From contig NZ_KI912148.1 in the NCBI RefSeq assembly GCF_000517105.1, positions 676,518 to 740,517 of the forward strand: a stretch of 64,000 nucleotides of DNA, in the 5' to 3' direction. Numbering within the stretch: position 1 is the first letter of the stretch; each line of letters begins with the position of its first letter. The stretch comes from Fischerella sp. PCC 9605 (GTDB taxonomy: Bacteria > Cyanobacteriota > Cyanobacteriia > Cyanobacteriales > Nostocaceae). The notes below the pieces were generated by a model. That model did not search any database, was not told the DNA's origin, and worked only from the letters and a program-made list of their open reading frames with translations. The position numbers and the translations under genes were made by a program. Shown here in pieces: positions 60,048 to 64,000 of this stretch.

Positions 60048-60650
60048 ATGGCATTTACACAGCCCCCCCTTCCTTTTCCGATGGATGCTTTAGAGCAATA
60101 TGGTATGAAAGCTGAAACTTTCGAGTACCATTATGGCAAGCATCACAAGGCTTATGTAGATAACCTGAACAAGCTGACTGAAGGCACAGAACTTGCTGAT
60201 AAGCCTCTGGAAGAGGTGATCCAAATCTCGTTTAAAGATTCCTCGAAGACAGGAATCTTTAATAACGCTGCTCAAGTTTGGAACCATACATTCTTCTGGA
60301 ACTGCCTAAAGCCAGCGGGTGGCGGTCAACCTACAGGTGATTTAGCTTCCAAAATTGAAAAAGATTTTGGTAGTTTTGACAAATTCAAAGAAGAGTTCTC
60401 CAACGCCGCAGCAACTCAATTTGGTAGTGGCTGGGCTTGGTTGGTAGATGATAATGGTACTTTAAAAGTCACCAAAACACCTAATGCAGAAAACCCTCTC
60501 GTTCATGGACAAAAAGCACTTCTAACCTTGGATGTTTGGGAACACGCTTACTACATTGATTACCGCAATGCTCGTCCTGCGTTCATCAAGAACTTCCTGG
60601 ATAATTTAGTCAACTGGGATTTTGCTGCTGAACAATACGCTAAAGCTTAA
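60048..60650 (+). CDS. sodB: Iron superoxide dismutase
   Basis: Converts superoxide to hydrogen peroxide and oxygen in the cytosol. 200 residues, typical of FeSOD. Metal ligands are visible in context: HYGKHHKAYVDNL (His27-type), AAQVWNHTFFWNC, and DVWEHAYYIDYRNARPAF (Asp and His). The GSGWAWLV motif and FFWNCLKPAGGG agree with the Fe form. AGAGAGGA precedes the ATG. A strong terminator follows. Confidence 0.96.
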   Translation: MAFTQPPLPFPMDALEQYGMKAETFEYHYGKHHKAYVDNLNKLTEGTELADKPLEEVIQISFKDSSKTGIFNNAAQVWNHTFFWNCLKPAGGGQPTGDLASKIEKDFGSFDKFKEEFSNAAATQFGSGWAWLVDDNGTLKVTKTPNAENPLVHGQKALLTLDVWEHAYYIDYRNARPAFIKNFLDNLVNWDFAAEQYAKA

Positions 60651-60738
60651 TTAGCTGTCAAATTTGCTCTGCTTGGTGAGAGTTACTTTTTTAAGTACTG
60701 TCAAATCAGAACATCATTTGATTCATTAAAACTGAAGA

Positions 60739-60767
60739 CAGTCACGATGTCATCGTGACTGTTTTTG
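60739..60767 (+). terminator. Rho-independent terminator of sodB
   Basis: Perfect 12-base arms ACAGTCACGATG / CATCGTGACTGT around one T, followed by TTTTTG. Confidence 0.88.
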
Positions 60768-60820
60768 ATTCAAATTGTATTAAAGCAACCTATATCTTCA
60801 ACAATTGGGAAATTCAAAAC

Positions 60821-61027
60821 ATGGATAGCAAACAATTAGCCCAATACATGGAAGCAACTGATAGCATTGCCAAGCCTTGGCTGATGGTACAGCTGCGACT
60901 GAAGAAACTGGAAGAACTGCGAGAAGCACTTTCAGAAAATGAGTATGCGGATGCTTTGGCAGACATTCACCAAGATTTAATGAATTTAGGTGAATGGTGG
61001 CATGGTATCGAAGATCAGGTATTTTGA
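60821..61027 (+). CDS. Small helical protein, 68 residues, unknown
   Basis: ATG at 60821. The sequence MDSKQLAQYMEATDSIAKPW continues with a charged helix LRLKKLEELREALSENEYAD and ends NLGEWWHGIEDQVF, compact and soluble. No catalytic motif. A start at 60755 would run through the sodB terminator and is rejected. The composition suggests a two-helix bundle; the family could not be named. Confidence 0.65.
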   Translation: MDSKQLAQYMEATDSIAKPWLMVQLRLKKLEELREALSENEYADALADIHQDLMNLGEWWHGIEDQVF

Positions 61028-61103
61028 TTAGTCAAGGGTCATTGGTCATTGGTCATTAGTCATTGGTCTTTCACAAATGACTAATGACTAATGACTAATG
61101 ACA
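61027..61103. repeat. GGTCATT / TAATGAC heptamers
   Basis: Direct GGTCATT units then ATGACTA units, forming an inverted pair between the small protein and purM. Confidence 0.75.
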
Positions 61104-61157
61104 AAATGTGTGATGATAACCTAAGTGGTTGGCGCATTGATAACGGTGTTTTGAGTA

Positions 61158-62186
61158 ATGGACTATAAGGAAGCAGGAGTTGATGTTGAGGCTGGTCGAG
61201 CGTTTGTAACTCAAATTCGCAACTTGGTTCACAGCACTTTTAGACAGGGAGTGCTGGGTGGACTGGGTGGCTTTAGTGGTTACTTTCAATTACCCACAGG
61301 CTACAAGGAACCTGTTTTAGTTTCTGGGACTGATGGTGTGGGTACAAAGCTCAAAATTGCTCAAGTTCTCAACTGTCATGACACCGTTGGTATTGATTTG
61401 GTGGCGATGTGCGTTAACGACGTGTTGACATCTGGTGCAGAACCGCTGTTTTTTTTAGATTATTTGGCGACTGGGAAGCTAGACAAAGAACAGTTAACTC
61501 AAGTAGTGGCGGGTATCGCCTCTGGTTGCAAACAAGCTGGTTGTGCGTTGTTGGGAGGAGAAACGGCAGAAATGCCTGGTTTCTACCAAGCGGGTGAGTA
61601 TGATTTGGCTGGGTTTTGTGTGGGAGTTGTAGAAAAAAGCCAGCTGCTTGATGGTTCTCAGGTACAAGTAGGAGATGTAGCGATCGCCCTTGCTAGCGCT
61701 GGTATTCATAGTAATGGCTATAGTTTGGTGAGAAAAATTATCAGCGATCGCGGATTTGCTTGGAACGATACCCCTGATTTACTCGCTGGTAAAACTTTAG
61801 GAGAAACTTTTCTCACACCTACTCGCATTTACGTTAAACCTGTTCTGGCTGCACGTCAAGCGGGGTTAGAAATTCACGGTATGGCCCACATCACAGGCGG
61901 TGGGTTGCCAGAAAATTTACCCAGATGTTTGGGACAAGGGCAAGCGATTAAAATAGACCCTAACAGTTGGTCAATTCCGCCTGTATTTCAATGGCTAGCT
62001 GAGGCTGGTTCCGTCAGTGCCCAAGCAATGTATCACACCTTCAATATGGGCATAGGTTTTGTACTACTCGTACCTCCTCAACAAATACAACAAGCAATTT
62101 CTCATTTTGAGTCACAAAATGTTGCGGTTCATATCATTGGTGAAGTAATTACTGGTTCAGGTGAGTTAGTAGGACTACCTGAATAA
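61158..62186 (+). CDS. purM: Phosphoribosylformylglycinamidine cyclo-ligase
   Basis: Closes the imidazole ring to form AIR in purine synthesis, using ATP. 342 residues, the normal length. Motifs: [84 protein letters not shown] and [16 protein letters not shown]. The ATG at 61158 gives the usual YKEAGVD start. A hairpin terminator follows 13 bases after the stop. No other pur gene is nearby. Confidence 0.97.
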   Translation: MDYKEAGVDVEAGRAFVTQIRNLVHSTFRQGVLGGLGGFSGYFQLPTGYKEPVLVSGTDGVGTKLKIAQVLNCHDTVGIDLVAMCVNDVLTSGAEPLFFLDYLATGKLDKEQLTQVVAGIASGCKQAGCALLGGETAEMPGFYQAGEYDLAGFCVGVVEKSQLLDGSQVQVGDVAIALASAGIHSNGYSLVRKIISDRGFAWNDTPDLLAGKTLGETFLTPTRIYVKPVLAARQAGLEIHGMAHITGGGLPENLPRCLGQGQAIKIDPNSWSIPPVFQWLAEAGSVSAQAMYHTFNMGIGFVLLVPPQQIQQAISHFESQNVAVHIIGEVITGSGELVGLPE

Positions 62187-62198
62187 ATGCTAAATTTA

Positions 62199-62242
62199 AC
62201 ACTCTCAACCAAGTTTTTCCCTTGTCTTGGTGAGTGTTTTTT
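62199..62242 (+). terminator. Terminator after purM
   Basis: Imperfect stem CACTCTCAACCAAG / CTTGGTGAGTG around a T-rich loop, followed by TTTTTTTG. Confidence 0.7.
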
Positions 62243-62528
62243 TGACTCAATCCATAAATATTGCAGTCATTCTTTCCGCAAAATTTTTATGTGGAAATAA
62301 CGGTAATATTGGGCAATATTTCTTACTTTTACTGATATTGGCAATCGAAAATACTCATGACTGCTCGCATTTGAATTTGCTAACGTAGTCTTAACATATT
62401 GAAAAATTTTACCAACCAAGCCCAAAAAAAGGGCTGCCAACACTAGAAGAAGGTGCTGGTATTTTCCTAGCTATGGATATGAAGTGTTGGAGTGTTAACT
62501 ATCACCTATTTTAGTGACAGAGGGGGTT

Positions 62529-63218
62529 ATGGCTGTCAATTTTGTCCGTACTGCTTTTACTGATAAAGAATCCTTAGAGGAAGTATTTCAAAACATTGAT
62601 GCTCAAAGTTGTCCGAAATACTTCAACTTTCACATGCACACCGTCCACTCTGATGGAAGATTACAGCCAGGTGCATTGATGCAACAAGCGATCGCGATCA
62701 GCTTGGAAGGGATGGCAATCACTGACCATCATAGTATTTCTGGTTATCAAGCAGCACTAAGCTGGTTGGATGATTGGAAGTGGAACCATCCAGGTGCAAA
62801 GGTTCCTCACCTTTGGACTGGTGTAGAAATAAATGCCCATTTATTGGGTGTAGAGGTTCACATCTTAGCTTATGCGTTCGATCCCGAACACACCAGCATC
62901 AAACCATACATCCAAAGAAGAATTGCTACTGGGGAAGAATATAAAGCAATTAATGTCATTGCTTCGATTCAAAAAGCAGGTGGACTAGCAGTGCTTGCTC
63001 ACCCAGCACGTTACAGGCGATCGCACTTAGATTTGATTCCTGCTGCTGCTGAAATTGGTATTAATGGTGTGGAAGCTTTCTACGCCTACAATAATCCTAA
63101 CCCTTGGCGGCCGAGTGCTTTAGAATCGCAACAAGTGCAACAGTTAGCTGCTGAATACGGACTTTACAATACCTGTGGTACTGATACTCATGGTTTAAGC
63201 CTGTTGCAGCGATTGTAA
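62529..63218 (+). CDS. PHP-domain metal-dependent phosphoesterase
   Basis: 229 residues from the ATG at 62529, which follows GAGGGGG; a GTG at 62514 is less likely. PHP metal motifs are FHMHTVHSDGRL (HxH), AITDHHSISG (DHH), VEINAHLLGVEVHILAY (H...E), LAVLAHPARY and CGTDTHGLSL at the C-terminus. Stand-alone PHP proteins hydrolyse phosphodiesters or nucleotides such as pAp or histidinol phosphate; which is unknown. The leader (62243-62528) is AT-rich with a small AGCCCAAAAAAAGGGCT hairpin. Confidence 0.9.
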   Translation: MAVNFVRTAFTDKESLEEVFQNIDAQSCPKYFNFHMHTVHSDGRLQPGALMQQAIAISLEGMAITDHHSISGYQAALSWLDDWKWNHPGAKVPHLWTGVEINAHLLGVEVHILAYAFDPEHTSIKPYIQRRIATGEEYKAINVIASIQKAGGLAVLAHPARYRRSHLDLIPAAAEIGINGVEAFYAYNNPNPWRPSALESQQVQQLAAEYGLYNTCGTDTHGLSLLQRL

Positions 63219-63715
63219 TCATGAAGCGAATATATTTTCTACATACTCCTGGTTCAACCAGCCAGGGGATTAATTACTTTTTAGCCAGAAATTACTCACT
63301 AGATTTTATAACCAGACTGAACTAGTTAATATCGTTCATTAGTCCATCACCTATTGGCTGAGATAAGCAAAACTCATTCAGGTTTGTCTATAACAATGTG
63401 CAAAATCAGCCTTAGGGTAGATATAAATTTATTTCACTACCAATAACATTTACTTCTACTAAGGAAAAATACAGGTAGCATCACAAAGTAGTTTTGATTT
63501 TTTCTTACCATTTCAGCCTATAGATACACTTAATAGCCTGCGTAGACGTGCATTTTTCGGATTGCTAAAGGATAGGCAGGCTTTGTTTGTATGCTCTAGT
63601 CTTCTAAACTGAGGGCGAATAAAGTGCAAGGTCATAGAGAATTGGTATCAAATTTTTATAACTCAAATATCTTTTTAACCAAGTCCTGATATTTAGATGG
63701 TTAAAGGTAAACATT
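63219..63715. other. Intergenic region after the PHP gene
   Basis: About 500 bases without a supported gene. A short CTGGTT-C-AACCAG hairpin at about 63250-63262 may end transcription of the PHP gene; the rest is AT-rich with no repeat family recognised. Confidence 0.5.
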
Positions 63716-64000
63716 GTGACTACTACATCTAGTACTGAAACTTTAAAAGCTTTTCTTAAAAGAATTCCGGGTTTAGCAGAAGTAATAAGCTGGCTAAGAC
63801 GTAGCTATCCAGGAGATTGGATATTTGAGCGTGATATTTTGGAATGGATGTTTGAACCATCTCTAAGAAAACAGTTGCCAGTTTTATATCAAATTTTTAG
63901 CGTTTACTGTTATCTCTATTTCAAAATTACTGGTAAAACAAGTCTCAAAGGAGGAAGAAGACTATTTCTCGCGATCGCAAATCTTTCAAATCAGTTATCG
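63716..64000 (+). CDS. Unknown protein, N-terminal 95 residues, cut by window end
   Basis: Starts at GTG 63716, with AAAGG about eight bases upstream. The 95 codons to the window end are open. The sequence reads KAFLKRIPGLAEVISWLRRS, then YPGDWIFERDILEWMFEPSL and a possible membrane-associated hydrophobic stretch (IFSVYCYLYFKI). No motif recognised; the function cannot be given without the rest of the gene. Confidence 0.6.
   Translation, partial: MTTTSSTETLKAFLKRIPGLAEVISWLRRSYPGDWIFERDILEWMFEPSLRKQLPVLYQIFSVYCYLYFKITGKTSLKGGRRLFLAIANLSNQLS

Noticed and set aside
60755-60820. Upstream start for the small helical protein after sodB
   Set aside because: Would start inside the sodB terminator stem; the ATG at 60821 is better placed.
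63240-63270. CTGGTTCAACCAG considered as a tRNA T-arm
   Set aside because: No acceptor stem, anticodon arm or D-arm around it; a simple hairpin.

Overview
The window reads as a chromosomal segment of a filamentous, Nostocales-type cyanobacterium. The signs are very frequent GCGATCGC (HIP1) octamers in and between genes, photosystem genes (psbN and psbH, divergent), a Gap2-type glyceraldehyde-3-phosphate dehydrogenase, a CYP38/TLP40-like lumenal cyclophilin, a CemA/PxcA-family protein, an RRM RNA-binding protein, a 14-repeat WD40 STAND protein, and abundant heptameric tandem repeats (STRR-like) between genes. Genus and species cannot be decided from the sequence alone.

Layout. 1-9.2 kb is housekeeping: murB (cut by the window edge) and murC, nadD, gap2, thiL, lumenal cyclophilin, YbaB/EbfC, low-Mr tyrosine phosphatase, rhomboid. 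9.5-11.9 kb is an accessory patch: an unknown helical protein, an XRE regulator with a large inverted repeat upstream, two micro-ORFs and a hydrolase remnant. 12-19 kb looks secretion-related: a parvulin-like PPIase overlapping an ABC exporter with a dead C39 domain, a DUF92 (VTE6-like) membrane protein, and a subtilisin with no signal peptide. 19-27 kb holds two MITE-like elements, a PRK-like kinase, radC, a CemA-like/ADH/GNAT operon, a metal-binding lipoprotein without its histidines, and a frameshifted amidase. 27-33.5 kb holds DUF427, a large unknown protein and a GH38 alpha-mannosidase. 33.5-39 kb holds psbN/psbH, tatA, pth, rpsU, rsmI, a PfkB kinase and CysQ. 39-44 kb holds a desaturase, a split D-glutamate-cyclase-like pair (DUF1445 + DUF4392), an RRM protein and small hypotheticals. 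44.5-52 kb holds the HTH-NB-ARC-WD40 protein, a KamA-like radical SAM enzyme and an MFS-ABM fusion. 52-54 kb is an IS200/IS605 element (tnpA + tnpB). 54-59 kb is an ArsR-controlled redox/electrophile cluster (thioredoxin, broken SDR, methyltransferase, YfcG-like GST, old yellow enzyme, broken nitroreductase). 59-64 kb holds allA, sodB, purM, a PHP protein and an unfinished ORF.

The most striking property of the window is how far small repeats have entered genes. Low-complexity or palindromic repeats sit in frame inside thiL, the ABC exporter, the DUF92 gene, the unknown gene at 28 kb, the alpha-mannosidase, the PfkB kinase and one WD40 blade. They also supply the C-terminal tails of the ArsR regulator and the PfkB kinase.

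The best candidates for new biology are the ArsR redox island with a perfect palindromic operator and two decaying members, the split D-glutamate cyclase pair, the histidine-less metal-binding lipoprotein, the PRK paralog lacking one regulatory cysteine, and the possible PPIase/ABC/subtilisin secretion group. No CRISPR array, rRNA or tRNA gene was recognised.
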